From Eutreptiella sp. 'Long Island Sound 2002' (Eukaryota > Euglenozoa > Euglenophyceae > Eutreptiales > Eutreptiaceae), in contig OZ038400.1 of assembly GCA_964036045.1 (NCBI GenBank), positions 9,660,976 through 9,724,975 on the forward strand: a stretch of DNA of 64,000 nucleotides. The letters are read 5' to 3'. The position numbers and the translations under genes are program-made. This document shows positions 53,428 to 63,800 of this stretch, one piece after another (position 1 is the first letter of the stretch; each line of letters opens with the position of its first letter). The notes beneath the pieces were generated by a model. It worked only from the letters and a program-made list of their open reading frames with translations. It did no database searches and was not told the DNA's origin.

Positions 53428-53701
53428 TGAAAGTGGTCAATTTCTTCTTCCACCAAATCCATGGCAAAGGATGACTTGTCTGAACCCCCTCGACGCGCTG
53501 ATTCCAAAAATCCCATTTTCATTTTTTTTTTGCCAAATTTTGGGTCCGGGTCACCTCCGGGGCCTGGGGGTCAGTCTCGGTGGGGGACCCGTCAATTGAG
53601 CCCTTTTTGTGGGGGGGGGCTAGACAGAAGGGCTGTCGCCCCCCCCCCCCCCCGCCGCAGTTGAAAGCCCGCCCACCCCCCACGAGCGAAGTGACCGCAG
53701 A
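53428..53701 (+). repeat. Dispersed ~270-bp repeat, copy 2
   Basis: Partner of 5,302-5,574. It ends in GTGACCGCAG|AACAAAAC, equivalent to the acceptor used for exon 2. Confidence 0.85.
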
Positions 53702-54039
53702 ACAAAACACGACGGAATTGAATTCCGGCGGCCAAACGTTGGGTAAGCCCGGCTCTGGCGGTTTGTAGACCCCGCCCCCCCCACCCCCAGCCCCTCTTTC
53801 TGAATTCTCGGGGCAGAAAGGACTTGGTGGCAGACAAGCCCCCCCCCCCCCCGGACTTGTGTGAGTAGCGATCCTCTGGGCAACATGGTGGTCTGAGGGA
53901 TGATGTGGTGTGCCCCCCTCCCCCCCTCCCCCCAGGCCGCCTGACGTGGAGGCAGGAAGTGCACGGGTGGACGGTAGGGCCTGGGCCCCATGACAGCCCC
54001 AGGGAAGGATTGGAATGGCCGTACACCATCGGAGCGGGG

Positions 54040-54480
54040 GGGGGGTATCCCCCCTGGGCCCCCACCAGACCATTGTGGGAAAAAACGAAATTTACTTGTG
54101 GGAAAATCTGGTCGGGCCATTTCTTTTTGATTTTTTTTGAGTGCTTTGGAATTTTCTTATTATTATTTTTTATTTTTTGGAATGCTTTGGATTTTTTTTT
54201 TGATTTTTTTGATTTTGTGATTTTTTTTTTTTGCAATGCTTTGGAATTGTTGTTTTTATTTTTTTGGAATGCTTTGGATTTACGATTTTTTTTACAATGC
54301 TTTGGAATTTTTTTTCGTTTTTTTTTTGTTTGGAAATTTTTTGGAATTTTTTTATTTTTTGGCAACTTTTTTTGCAATGCTTCGGAATTTTTTTTTGATT
54401 TTTTGGGAATGTTTTGGACAGTCTGGTCGGGCCAATTATTGGGGACACAAAGTTTCGGGCCACAGACCCGCCCTTCGAAC
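54040..54480 (+). repeat. Dispersed repeat (partner 8,075-8,205), interrupted by an insertion
   Basis: The left part (GGGGTATCCCCCC, GGGAAAAAACGA, AAAATCTGGTCGGGCCA) and right part (TCTGGTCGGGCCAATTATTG, CAAAGTTTCGGGCCACAGAC) together match 8,075-8,205. The interruption is the 54,120-54,421 insertion. Confidence 0.85.
54120..54421 (-). mobile_element. 302-bp A-rich (minus strand) retroposon-like insertion with 13-bp TSD
   Basis: TCTGGTCGGGCCA occurs exactly at 54,107-54,119 and again at 54,422-54,434, flanking this insert. The insert is nearly all T on plus, with repeated TTTGGAATGCTTTGGAATTT phrases. Read on minus it starts CTGTCCAAAACATTCCC and ends AAAAAGAAA. A-rich content and a target-site duplication fit copying of an RNA into DNA by LINE machinery. 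The homologous intron 2 repeat at 8,157-8,176 is the empty site. Confidence 0.85.
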
Positions 54481-55310
54481 ACTCCTCTGGCCGGCAGTCG
54501 CCTGGTGGCACCTTCGAAGTCCGAGGGGCCCTTCAGCCGCCGCTGCGTGTGGGACCGGCGTGCGCCGACAACGCGGCGGTGTTGTTGGTGCGGTGGCGTG
54601 CGGGGCCTTGGGATTTGGGGGTTGGCGCTGTGGGGGATGCCCATGACTGTGCGGCCCCGGGGGCGGCGGGGGGGTCCGGGCGGGATCAGACACAGCCCCG
54701 GGGCACACGGGCGCTGCAGGTGTGCCTCGGAGGCGCGCGTACACACCCCCCCCCCCCCCCCCAATGTCCCACCGACGGGGGCCGCTGTGTCCGTCACTTG
54801 CGGTGCTTTCGCCGTTGTCCCCACAAATGGGGGGGGGGGGGTGGGGGGGAGGGTACAGCGGTGGTGGTGCTGGGGGTCTGTGTGTCTGGGGTGTGCCGGG
54901 GGTTTGGGGGTGTTGGTGGCCGTGGGCAGTCCCTCTCCATCGACGGTTGCGGGTGTTGATGGATGTGTACCGAGTTGCCCCTCCCCCCCCTCAACTCTGA
55001 GATCCACGTTTCAATTCCGTCCCGAAGGCTCCCAATCCGCTGTTCGCGGCTCTCACCCCCCCACCCCCTGGGGCGGGGGGGGGGGGCATTGGGTTGCGCT
55101 TGTTTCTTTGGAGGTTACGGATGCGGTTCTCTATGTGCAGCGGCTTTGTGGCCGTCCCGATGGGCCACCCCCCACCCTTTGTACAGGGGCGTGTGTGCGG
55201 TGGGGGGGTGGGGGGCAGGGGTGTATTAGAACGGCTTTGCACCCCCTCCCCCCCCTAAGACATCCCTGCGGAGGGCTCATTCAGGTGGGGCCGGGCCCTA
55301 CCCTGTGATG
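54481..55310 (+). other. Intron 6: noncoding sequence, nothing recognised
   Basis: GC-rich sequence with C- and G-runs (54,747-54,761, 54,829-54,849, 55,076-55,087). Long open frames on both strands lack motifs. Confidence 0.4.
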
Positions 55311-55946
55311 TGTGTGTGGGGGAGGGGGATTTGGAAATTTCATTTGAATAAACAACGTTTTTACGAGCTGGGTGAGTTATCATTCACTGCCAGAGGTTTC
55401 CCCATATGGAAGAATCCAAATGGGCGCATTGTGTCTTTGGCACAGTTCAGAGATAACATATTGGTTGCCGCTGTAGGGGTCGGTGCAACATGGGCCATGG
55501 CGGATGTCTGTAGGTTGTTGGCGACTGCTTGGTCGCTGCGGGTGCTGTGTCCTTGCACTACTGACACCAACCAGGACTGCTTGCGCCAGTGCATGGGCAG
55601 TACCTTGTATGCGCTGGGGCTTGCGGCTAGCCGACATGGGTCCTGTGGCACTGTGTGCGTGCACCCCTCTGCCCTGGATGCAAGCTGGAATCTGAAACAT
55701 GGTGCCCCTTTACAGTCTGCATGGGCTGTTAATGAGACCAGCCTGACCAACCTGTTTACAGGTGTGTTAATGAACTACCGTCGTTTCTTGTCTTCTTGGG
55801 GCGATTACCTTCTGTCCGCTTCAGCATGGCTACAAGTCAGCCTGCTGTGTGAACACCCGAAGGGTGTGGCTGTCCGGGCTTGCCAGCATGCTTTACATCG
55901 TTTACTGAGTCACACACCACATGACGTTTCTCTTAGCAAGCGGTAG
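55311..55946 (+). pseudogene. Possible reverse-transcriptase fragment (FRDN motif)
   Basis: Plus frame, more AT-rich than the flanks: FTARGFPIWKNPNGRIVSLA then QFRDNILVAAVG, followed by MGSTLYALGLAASRHGS and a helical end. The FRDN with following hydrophobics and the upstream FTARGFP look like the palm motifs of a divergent retroelement RT in which YxDD is replaced. I am not certain of this. It lacks start, endonuclease and RNase H, so at best it is a fragment. Confidence 0.35.
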
Positions 55947-56329
55947 GTCACATGTATTGCACACCACATGCCCTGTTCGGACAGTCATGTCCGGTCTTGT
56001 CTGCGCCAGTGGCTTCAGAAGTATGCAGTGTGGCACGGGAACCGGTATGCCTCTTGGCATATACCACATGAGGACAGCCACACTGATTGGTGTGCTGACT
56101 GGTCCATATGGGCGGAGTAGCCCCCCACACCAAGGGGGGCGGGGGGAGGGGGTCAGGATTGTGATGTTGTGCTGGTTTCGTTTTTTTAAAAGAGACGCCA
56201 ATGTCTGATTTGCTTCTTGTAAGCGACACTACTGCAGCGTGTTCATGGCATGGCTGGCCCAGTCTGAGCGGGCATCCACTGTGCATATGATGCAGGTCCG
56301 CGGTGTCGCTGTTCTCCACAGACATTGGC

Positions 56330-56461
56330 GAAAGGCGCCTAGGACCGGACATTCCGGTTCGTGATCAGCCTTGATCTCTTTTTGGCTGTGCATGCTGTTG
56401 CTTGCGTGATCTCCCAGAGCGCAATCACCACTTGACACACCCACGTGTCACCGCACGGGGG
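56330..56461 (+). repeat. Dispersed ~130-bp repeat, copy 2 (partner 52,521-52,655)
   Basis: GTGATCAGCCTTGATCTCTT, GGCTGTGCATGCTG and CACGTGTCACCGCACGGGGG appear in the same order as in the partner. Confidence 0.85.
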
Positions 56462-56634
56462 CATCCTGAAGTTATCGCATAGCATCCGCATGGGAAGGGC
56501 ACCTGCGCTTACCACTGCTGGGCCTTTGCCGGTGGTCTGGGGCGATGGTGTGTCAGCCAGGGCTGTCCTTAACAAGCCAATTTTTTTTTTGCTCAAGACC
56601 ACCCTTAAGGACAGCCCCCCAGGGACCACTAACC

Positions 56635-56806
56635 AACAACCGCCAACCGCCACCAACCGCCACCAACCGCCAACCGCCAACCGCCACCAACCACCAACCG
56701 CCAACCACCACCAACCGCCAACCGCCAACCGCCACCAACCGCCAACCGCCACCAACCGCCAACCGCCACCAACCGCCAACCGCCACCAACCGCCAACCGC
56801 CAACCT
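56635..56806 (+). repeat. (CCACCAACCGCCAAC)-type minisatellite
   Basis: Alternating CCAACCGC and CCACCAAC blocks over about 170 bp, in a 7/10-bp mixture. The apparent NRQPPTA peptide on plus and GGWRLAV on minus are artefacts. Confidence 0.95.
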
Positions 56807-57059
56807 TTGAAGTAGAGAAGGTCCCGTGACCCTGAGGAAGAGAGCGTCCCGGTGAACGTCCGTTTCTGCTGGTCTTTCGGGCCCCTTTCCTTTTCTTTCC
56901 CCCTGAAGGACAGCCCTGGTGTCAGCACATCCCACGTCCCCCGATCCCAATCCCTCGTTCAGCACATCTCACGTCCCCCGATCCCAATCCCTCGTTCCCC
57001 GATGCAACGGCCGCCTCACGTGCCGTGCGCGGACCGCGTGCACGCCCCCTCCGCCGCAG

Positions 57060-57222
57060 GTGCAGCAGGGGTTTGAGGAGAACGGGTTCGGGGCCCCCGT
57101 CTTGGTGCTGCTGGCGGACATGCGGGTGTTGGTCGCCGCGATCCGCGCGGAGGCCGAGGCCCTCAAGGCCAAGGCCGCGGCCGGAGCGTCCGGGCGCGAC
57201 AAAGAGAAGGCGCGGTCACCAG
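57060..57222 (+). CDS. WDR7: WDR7-like gene, exon 7 visible (post-propeller helical segment)
   Basis: From CCGCCGCAG|GTG (phase 0) to TCACCAG|GTCTGA (phase 1; donor position tentative). It begins VQQGFEENGFGAPVLVLLAD then MRVLVAAIRAEAEALKAK and ends in a basic GRDKEKARSPG. This corresponds to the WDR7 segment that begins VQAIKTN and continues with a hydrophobic VLxFDVEALI stretch. The gene continues beyond; the next exon is not in the window. Confidence 0.8.
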
Positions 57223-57712
57223 GTCTGAGGCGTGTACGGGGGCGTGTGCGCACGGGTGTGTGTGGGGGGGGGGGGGGTGCGCTGGGGGGGGGTGTACGCA
57301 CGTGTGTGTGTGTGTGTGTGTCGGGGGGGGCGGGATTCCACTTATTAGTGAACTCCACAGGGAATTGGCAGTAAGATCCGGGAGGTGTCGCTTGGCGGTG
57401 GTCACAACGTTCCGCTGCATTGCCTCTGCCTTTGTCCGCTCAGTGGACTGCCCACGGGCATCTTCGTGTCTTCCTCTTTTGACAGAACGGGACCTGTGGT
57501 CTGATAGGCCACTGACGAGCCCATTTTGTTTCTGCGCTTTGTACTGCCCGCCGCCTGTGCACACGTGCAATGGCCCAGCGTTCCTCCGGGGGGGGGGGGG
57601 GGGCAACATACCGGTTTGTATGCGGATCCCACGGCTCTCGACGTCCCCAGCGAGCAAACAGGGCAAAACTGCAAAATTCCACACGGAATCCACAAAGTCC
57701 CCAGATCGTTAA
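57223..57712 (+). other. Intron 7 start
   Basis: Donor GTCTGA. GT-rich and G-run sequence at 57,260-57,330, then mixed sequence without recognisable genes up to the SINE. Confidence 0.45.
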
Positions 57713-57905
57713 ATCCCTTGTCACATAATAATACCCTAAGCAACAATGTACAGCGCAATCAGATTTAATAGTAAAATCTCCTGTATTTCTGTCATGTAAA
57801 ACTCTATATTTAATGCCGCGATTTCTGACTGCGGGCAGCCCCAACTGGGCATGAACCCGTCACACCCCCCGCCAAGCCCTTGCCGCAGCCACTAGGCCAC
57901 ACGCA
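57713..57905 (-). mobile_element. tRNA-derived SINE, minus strand
   Basis: On the minus strand, A box TGGCCTAGTGG (57,889-57,899) and B box GGTTCATGCCC (57,847-57,857) are 31 bases apart, as in tRNA genes. A tRNA-unrelated AT-rich tail with GGAGATTTTACTATTAAATC and GTTGCTTAGGGTATTATTAT follows. A second body copy lies at 58,089-58,258. Confidence 0.7.
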
Positions 57906-58013
57906 AGGGCTGACACACACCAAGGGGCATGCACAGCCACCACCAAGCCCTTGCCGCAGCCACTAGGCCACATGCAAGGGCTGACACACACCCAGGGGCA
58001 TGCACAGCCACTA
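57870..58013 (-). repeat. Tandem duplicate of SINE head, ~70 bp x 2
   Basis: CAAGCCCTTGCCGCAGCCAC then TAGGCCACACGCAAGGGCTG and GGGGCATGCACAGCCAC occur twice in a row (from about 57,873 and 57,942), so the A-box half of the SINE has been duplicated. Confidence 0.85.
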
Positions 58014-58088
58014 ATGTACATGTAATGTAAAATAATGTAATGTAAAAAGGTCAGCACTCACGACAGAAATGCCAAACTGAGCTGAAAC

Positions 58089-58258
58089 AGAATCCCTTGT
58101 CACCTAATAATACCCTAAGCAACAATGTACAACGCAATCAGATTTAATAGTAAAATCTCCTGTATTGCTGTCATGTAAAACTCTATATTTAATGCCGCGA
58201 TCGCACGTGCGCTCTTTCTGACTGCGGGCAGCCCCAACTGGGCATGAACCCGTCACAC
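58089..58258 (-). mobile_element. Second SINE copy, head replaced by (CA)n
   Basis: Body and B box (58,240-58,250) match the first copy closely. Where the A box should be lies GGTGTGCTACAGGTGCCAC and a (CA)n microsatellite (about 58,281-58,323). Confidence 0.7.
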
Positions 58259-58284
58259 GGTTACGGTGTGCTACAGGTGCCACA

Positions 58285-58323
<39 letters not shown>

Positions 58324-58325
<2 letters not shown>

Positions 58326-58959
58326 GGATCCCCGGATCGATCCCCGGATCGGGCATGTGTGGAGGCGGGCGGTGGCAGCCGTGCGTCAAGGGCATCCTTT
58401 CTGGGGAAATCGCCAAATTGAGTAGGCCGTGGAGGCCGCCTCGCTGCCGCGAGCACCACCAGCTGCGAAGGCTCCAATGCACACACAACACACGGGGCGA
58501 CATGGCGATGACGGGCTCGTTGAACTATTACCGTGGAGCTGGCCCGGCGGAAGCCACGGAGCTACCACCCCACTTCCAGGGTGGTCCTGGGGCAGCGAGC
58601 CAGGGTCTGACCTAAGTGCATATCGCACTGGTCAAGGGGCAATACAGGGATGCTCTCCTGGCCTGCACCGAAGGCCTGCTATAATGGGGAGCGACCCGAC
58701 CCGAGGACGCCAGTGTGGCCATACAGATCCAACCGGGATGACCTGGTAAAAACGGTAGTACCCACGCACACACACACACACACAAACACCAACACACACA
58801 CACACACACACACAGGTGTTTTGTTTGGTGCCTGCCAGCTGGTGACACTGCATACCCAACCGAAAGCCAAACAGGCACGTACATCGGTAACCTCAACTAC
58901 ACGGGCGGCCCCTGGGCTGGTGAACCCCCTGCCTGGCACGACCTCACGGGTCACACAAA
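58324..58959 (+). other. Probable LINE-C 5' UTR
   Basis: Noncoding sequence before ORF1 with a (CA)n microsatellite at 58,762-58,813. The exact 5' end of LINE-C was not found. The (CA)n near 58,281-58,323 is a possible boundary. Confidence 0.4.
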
Positions 58960-60780
58960 ATGTCCGCAATCACGCATGAAATTTTGGAAGCATTGCAGCG
59001 CCCGGAGCTCCTGGAAGCTCTGGCTGCTGCCCTTGCGCCACTACTCAGTGGGCGGAGCTCGCCGAAGCCGAAGCCAACGGCATCTGTCGCTGCTGCTACT
59101 CCAGCTGCAACTACAAGGGAAGAGGAGCTCCTCGGCATTATCCGGGAACTGAGAGGCACTGTCAAAGATTTGCGCGCGGCGCTGCAAGCGGCAGGAGGTA
59201 CGCTTACACCCTCGAAAGCACAGGCCAATGCGGCCAAGGATGAAACCCCCTCATACCGGGAGGCGCTACAACGACGAATGAAAACCCAAAGCAGGCTTGT
59301 CGTGCAGGATGTCCCAGACCTGGGGGAACCACTGCAGCCCACGGCGACTGCGGTGCATGAGATTGAGGGCAAATACGGCTTCACTGCGGTCCAAGGGCGC
59401 CGCATCTACCAGGGAGAGCACAAGACCGCACTCAAATCGCTGCAACAGATAGGAGCAAACAAGCCTGTCAATGATTGGAAAGTCACAGAGGCCACGGCGA
59501 AGGCCTTCGAACACGTCTTGCTTGTGGGACAGCCGCTGGCGGAAGCGCACGCGATAGCAACACAGGCTCTAATGAAATATGACAGCATACAGAGCGTCAG
59601 CGCACACGTGCTAGCGACGAATTGCAGACGAGGAGTGGTCAATGTGCCAGGCATTCTGGCAGCGCTTGGCAGCTCACGGGAGTGCTTACACATCAAGGAT
59701 TTCATTCTCAGTATCAAGGTCGTTACCAAACGTATGTCTTGGGAAGTCAAGAGAGACCCGGGTGTGACTGTGATCCCGCCTGAGCATTCCATTCTGCTTT
59801 GCTGGGAACGACCCAGGGACGGAGTTGAAGGAAAGGACACGGAGCCAGAGGTTCTACCTCAGGACAAAGCCGCAATTCGGATAGTGTGCTGCTTAGACCC
59901 TTCCGCACTGCGCGCGGGACAGGACAGCACCAAAGTCAAGGCATCCCGCTGGGCTGAAAACACGTGCTGGGAGCTGACAGCCCCCCTACTCCAGCCGGCT
60001 CTCACCAGTCCCCCACCCATGCAAGTGGGCAAGAGGGGTAGCAAGTATGAAGTCACGGTGGTGCTACCAGCGCCCATGGCTAAGCAGGTGCTCTGCAGCA
60101 GTGGCAAAATCGTCGGCCTGGAATACAGGTTGTTTATGAGCAAAACCGTCGATGTCGATGACCTGAAGGCCAACATGGTCTGGGTCAAGCTCCCTCCATC
60201 CAACAAGCGCTCCAATTCGGAGCAGTGGCGCAGATTAAGCAAGCAGCCTTGGTTCGCAGGCCTCATGGCAGGGGACAAGGACGACAGACTCGGGGTACGA
60301 GTATGGGGGGGGGCTGTCTTGCCCGAAACCAGGGAGGAGATCGCAGGACTGTTGGGCATACAACTCACCCCCCCAGTGACACGAGTGAGAGTGAGAGGCT
60401 ATGGTATTTCTATGGGCCTTGTCTCAGGGTCGCAGTCTGCGGCCCAAAGGGAGGCTGACCGCGTTTTCGGCGCCAACACTGTCAAAGTGCAACGATGTCA
60501 ACACCTGAAACACAGTGGGCTGATCAACCCTGTGTTTGATATGGATATTACGGGAGTCCCCCCAGACTGGGAGGGCTGCACTGCACCGGCGAAAGATTCG
60601 CGGATGCCTGTCCGTAGGTGGCACCTATGTCTGCGTAAATCCACTGGCCCCTCATACACCCCAGTGGGGAAAAACACGACGCTCCCTGCGATCCAGGGGT
60701 GTGTCTTGCCTGATGATGAAGAAATGGAGGACTCGCCTGCAGGAGCCCCTGCGGCAGAGGAGGATGAGAGCATTCTCTGA
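58960..60780 (+). CDS. LINE-C ORF1 (606 aa)
   Basis: An intact plus-strand frame from MSAITHEILEALQRPELLEA. Residues 53-78 (REEELLGIIRELRGTVKDLR) form a likely short coiled coil. The middle and C-terminal parts are globular in composition (for example VRVRGYGISMGLVSGSQSAA near residue 480) and the end is acidic (DDEEMEDSPAGAPAAEEDE). It lies 30 bases upstream of ORF2 in the same frame, as the first ORF of a two-ORF LINE. In this class ORF1 usually binds the element RNA. I see no RRM or CCHC knuckle, so the role is inferred from position. Confidence 0.75.
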   Translation: MSAITHEILEALQRPELLEALAAALAPLLSGRSSPKPKPTASVAAATPAATTREEELLGIIRELRGTVKDLRAALQAAGGTLTPSKAQANAAKDETPSYREALQRRMKTQSRLVVQDVPDLGEPLQPTATAVHEIEGKYGFTAVQGRRIYQGEHKTALKSLQQIGANKPVNDWKVTEATAKAFEHVLLVGQPLAEAHAIATQALMKYDSIQSVSAHVLATNCRRGVVNVPGILAALGSSRECLHIKDFILSIKVVTKRMSWEVKRDPGVTVIPPEHSILLCWERPRDGVEGKDTEPEVLPQDKAAIRIVCCLDPSALRAGQDSTKVKASRWAENTCWELTAPLLQPALTSPPPMQVGKRGSKYEVTVVLPAPMAKQVLCSSGKIVGLEYRLFMSKTVDVDDLKANMVWVKLPPSNKRSNSEQWRRLSKQPWFAGLMAGDKDDRLGVRVWGGAVLPETREEIAGLLGIQLTPPVTRVRVRGYGISMGLVSGSQSAAQREADRVFGANTVKVQRCQHLKHSGLINPVFDMDITGVPPDWEGCTAPAKDSRMPVRRWHLCLRKSTGPSYTPVGKNTTLPAIQGCVLPDDEEMEDSPAGAPAAEEDESIL

Positions 60781-60810
60781 ACCGCCCCCCCCCCTGGAAG
60801 ATGGCACTGA

Positions 60811-63800
60811 GTCACAGGTCCTCTAAAATTCGTTCAGACAAACGTTACCTCTTTGCGCGTTCATCACGAGGACGTATTCAATTTTCAGGCAGATGTGATT
60901 GGAATGGAAGAAACCCGGCTCACTGAGGCTGGGCAACGCTGCATGAGGGCAATTGCAAAAGATTGGGGCTGGGAATGCCACTGGGGAAAACCCCTGGGCT
61001 CCCCAACGGGGGGCATCTGGGGAGCTCCCCAAGGAGGGGTGGGACTTTTGTTCAGGAAGGGCTGGAGTGTCCGCAAGGTTGAGCCAGATCCAGACGACCC
61101 GATTGCCTGCAGGCTGTGGCATTCGGGGCGCTGGCTACACACACGGGCAGGAATCGGTGCAGGGCACTGTGTGCTGAACATATTTGTAGCCTATGGCATA
61201 CCAGGCAACGAATCTTTGAACCAGGAGTTCTGGGAGCAGGTGGTCTGCTATATGAGCAAACTAGGCAATGCCGGATGCATCCTGCTAACGGACGCAAATT
61301 TCAATTTCGACCTGCTGCACAAAGTTCCTGCCGCACTCCTGACGGCGCTGGCAGACGGCTGGCTGGTGGATGCCGACCGCACTTTTAGCGTTCTCCATGG
61401 CACGCCATGTGCATGTGGCTTCACGACAGCAGGCAAACCCCCCAACCGCATTGACGGCCTCCTGGTCACCCCAGCGCAAGCAGGCACGTTGACTGATGTC
61501 ACAGCGCTGAAGTCTCATTCCCTCCCTGGGCATGCTCCAGTGTGCTTCACTTTCTCGCTTGACGCCCCAATGCAGAAAGTTGTTAAAATGAAGAAACTGC
61601 CTCCTTTCTCCCCCCCCCCCAGATCAGCTGAGGACACTCAGAACATCTGTGACTCGCTGCTCCGGCCACACAAGGCAGGTTGGAATGCCCTGCTGCAACA
61701 AGGGAATGTCAATGACATTTGGAACAGGTGGACCTGGCTGGCCGAGGAAGTAGGCATGGCGCTCACATGCACGCATCTTACACTGGACACCCCCAGCCCC
61801 ACACTCCCATTTGCACCCAAGAGTGCCCCGCGGGGACGTGGCACGGAGCGAATGTTGCAGGACACTACGCTAGCTCCGACACGCCTGGCGCCCAACGGCG
61901 GCCCACGCACGCGCATACTTTCCAAGATCACGGGGACCTTGGGAGCCCTTCGTTCGGTCATCCAGTGGCAACGTGCCCAGCTGGGCATCAGGGGCAAACG
62001 AGTCCCGGCATCCGCCAAACGCAAAGCCAGCCAGGTTTTCAGGCCAGGGGCGGTGCCCAGACAGGTGGAACTATCGTGGCAGGCCGCGTGCCGCCGCATG
62101 CGCAAAACGGCGCTGGCCTTTCGTGAGGACCTGCTGCTTCATGAATTTGTGGCCAGTGCCCCTGACCCCTCCCTCCCACTCATACGCCCCCTGCCAACGC
62201 TGGTAGACTGCATGTCGCTGTATGACAGCCTGTGCGCACTGGGGAAGAGATATGCCCGATATGAAGAGCGCACGCGCATTGATAAATGGAAATCCAAAAT
62301 GGACCAGGCCTGGCTGGACAGGCCAAAGGAGGTTTATCAGTGGATACAGAACGAGTACCAACCTCCTCTGGTTATGCTCCTGGACCCAGACACAAGCCAA
62401 CCAACGGCGAACATCCCCCGCATGGATGAAATTCTTCATGCCTCTTGGGACCAGGTTATGCGAAAATATGCAGACACCCCAGAGCCAGACGTGCACGCTT
62501 TTGCACAGAAGTATGATAAGTTTCTGATAAAGGGAGTGCAGATGCAGTCCACCCCTATCACAGGGTCCCGGCTCGCGCAACGCCTTAGAAAAATGGGTGT
62601 TCACACAGCCACCGGCCTGGATGGCTGGTGTGTTTCGGACCTACTACTGCTGCCCACCTGTCTGCTGGACATGCTGTCAGAAATTCTGTTTCTAGTTGAG
62701 GCAACAGGAACCTGGCCCAGGGTCCTGGCGAGGGGATACGTCTCGCTGATCCCGAAAGGGGAAGGGATGATGCCGATGCAGCAACGCCCACTGTCCGTAC
62801 TGTCCCAGATCTATAGGGTCTGGGCAGGGATCAGGTTAGAAGAGTGCATGGTGTGGCAGGAACTGTGGATCCACCCGCACGCTTACGGTTTTCGCAAGAA
62901 GCGCGGCGCCACTGATGCGGCCGCCTTTATCTCCATGCTCATTGAGCTACACAAACTGATGAAAGCAGTTCTGCATGGTTTTGGATTAGACTACATAAAA
63001 TGCTTCGATTTAATCCCACAATCCATTGTACTGCATATTGCACTGACGCAGGGGATGGATTTGGGCACACACAGGGCCCTCTCTGGCATGTATCGCACTC
63101 TCACAAGGTGCTTTAAAATAATGGGGTGTTTGGCCAGTTTTTTCGATGCCACCAATGGCATCCTCCAGGGCTGCCCATTGAGTGTGATACTCATCAATCT
63201 CCTGACCTCGGTCTGGAAGCGGGTGCTGGATGCACAGCAACAGGGCATCAAAGTCGCAGTACAGGCCCTCCCCCCCAGCGATCAGCCAGCGCAGGCCCTG
63301 CACTTCATCCTAACTGCCCTTGGGTATGCGGATGACACTTATGGGTTTGCAGCCGGAAGCAATACCCTCACCCCCCTGCTAGACTGCACCACTGACTGGC
63401 TTGAGGACACGGGTCAAGGGGTGAACGCGAAGAAATCTGTCGGTTTTTCGTCAGACGCCCGTCACCCAGTGAAGGCAGCATTACAGGGGGTGCCCTTCCC
63501 TATCTCTTCTGAGTTTAAGTCCCTGGGCGCGGGGGTCCGCACCACGGACGCGACTTGTTCGGGACCGCTCATCAAGAAAAGGATTTCCAGAGCCTGCAGC
63601 CTCCTGGATAGGGTGCATGGCGCTCAGGGCAATTTTGAAAGGAGATGCGACATCATCTCCACAATGATCACGGCCACTGGCCTGCACGCAGCAGAAATAG
63701 TGCCACTTCAGCCCAGAGACCTCCTGCCCTTCGAGACTAAGGTCATGCAGACCATTTGGGGACGGTCACGGCCCGGTAGGGCCAAAGAAATTTTTTTCAC

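Larger units (their letters stand above)
724..57222 (+). other. WDR7: WDR7 / rabconnectin-3 beta-like gene, partial, at least 7-8 exons
   Basis: One plus-strand gene spans most of the window. The exons were found by coding character and by GT-AG borders whose phases agree: 724-938 (ends phase 0), 5,575-5,916 (0/0), 8,423-8,576 (0/1), 14,959-15,274 (1/2), 50,129-50,315 (2/0), 52,038-52,244 (0/0), optionally 53,266-53,352 (0/0), 57,060-57,222 (0/1). Exons 4-7 collinearly match what I know of the second WD40 block of WDR7: a WD blade ending VWDL, then the conserved TxLFVPP-type segment, then a blade ending IWHLSSGVLER, then a VLVLLADMRVLV segment equivalent to the HVLFFDVEALI region of WDR7. In animals WDR7 pairs with DMXL proteins to regulate V-ATPase assembly and organelle acidification. 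Start and end lie outside the window. The family call is strong for exons 4-7; exons 1-3 are joined only by phase. Confidence 0.8.

Noticed and set aside
55921-56208. Separate small gene after the 55.3-kb RT-like fragment
   Set aside because: A short frame overlapping the end of the previous one, with no motif and no independent support.
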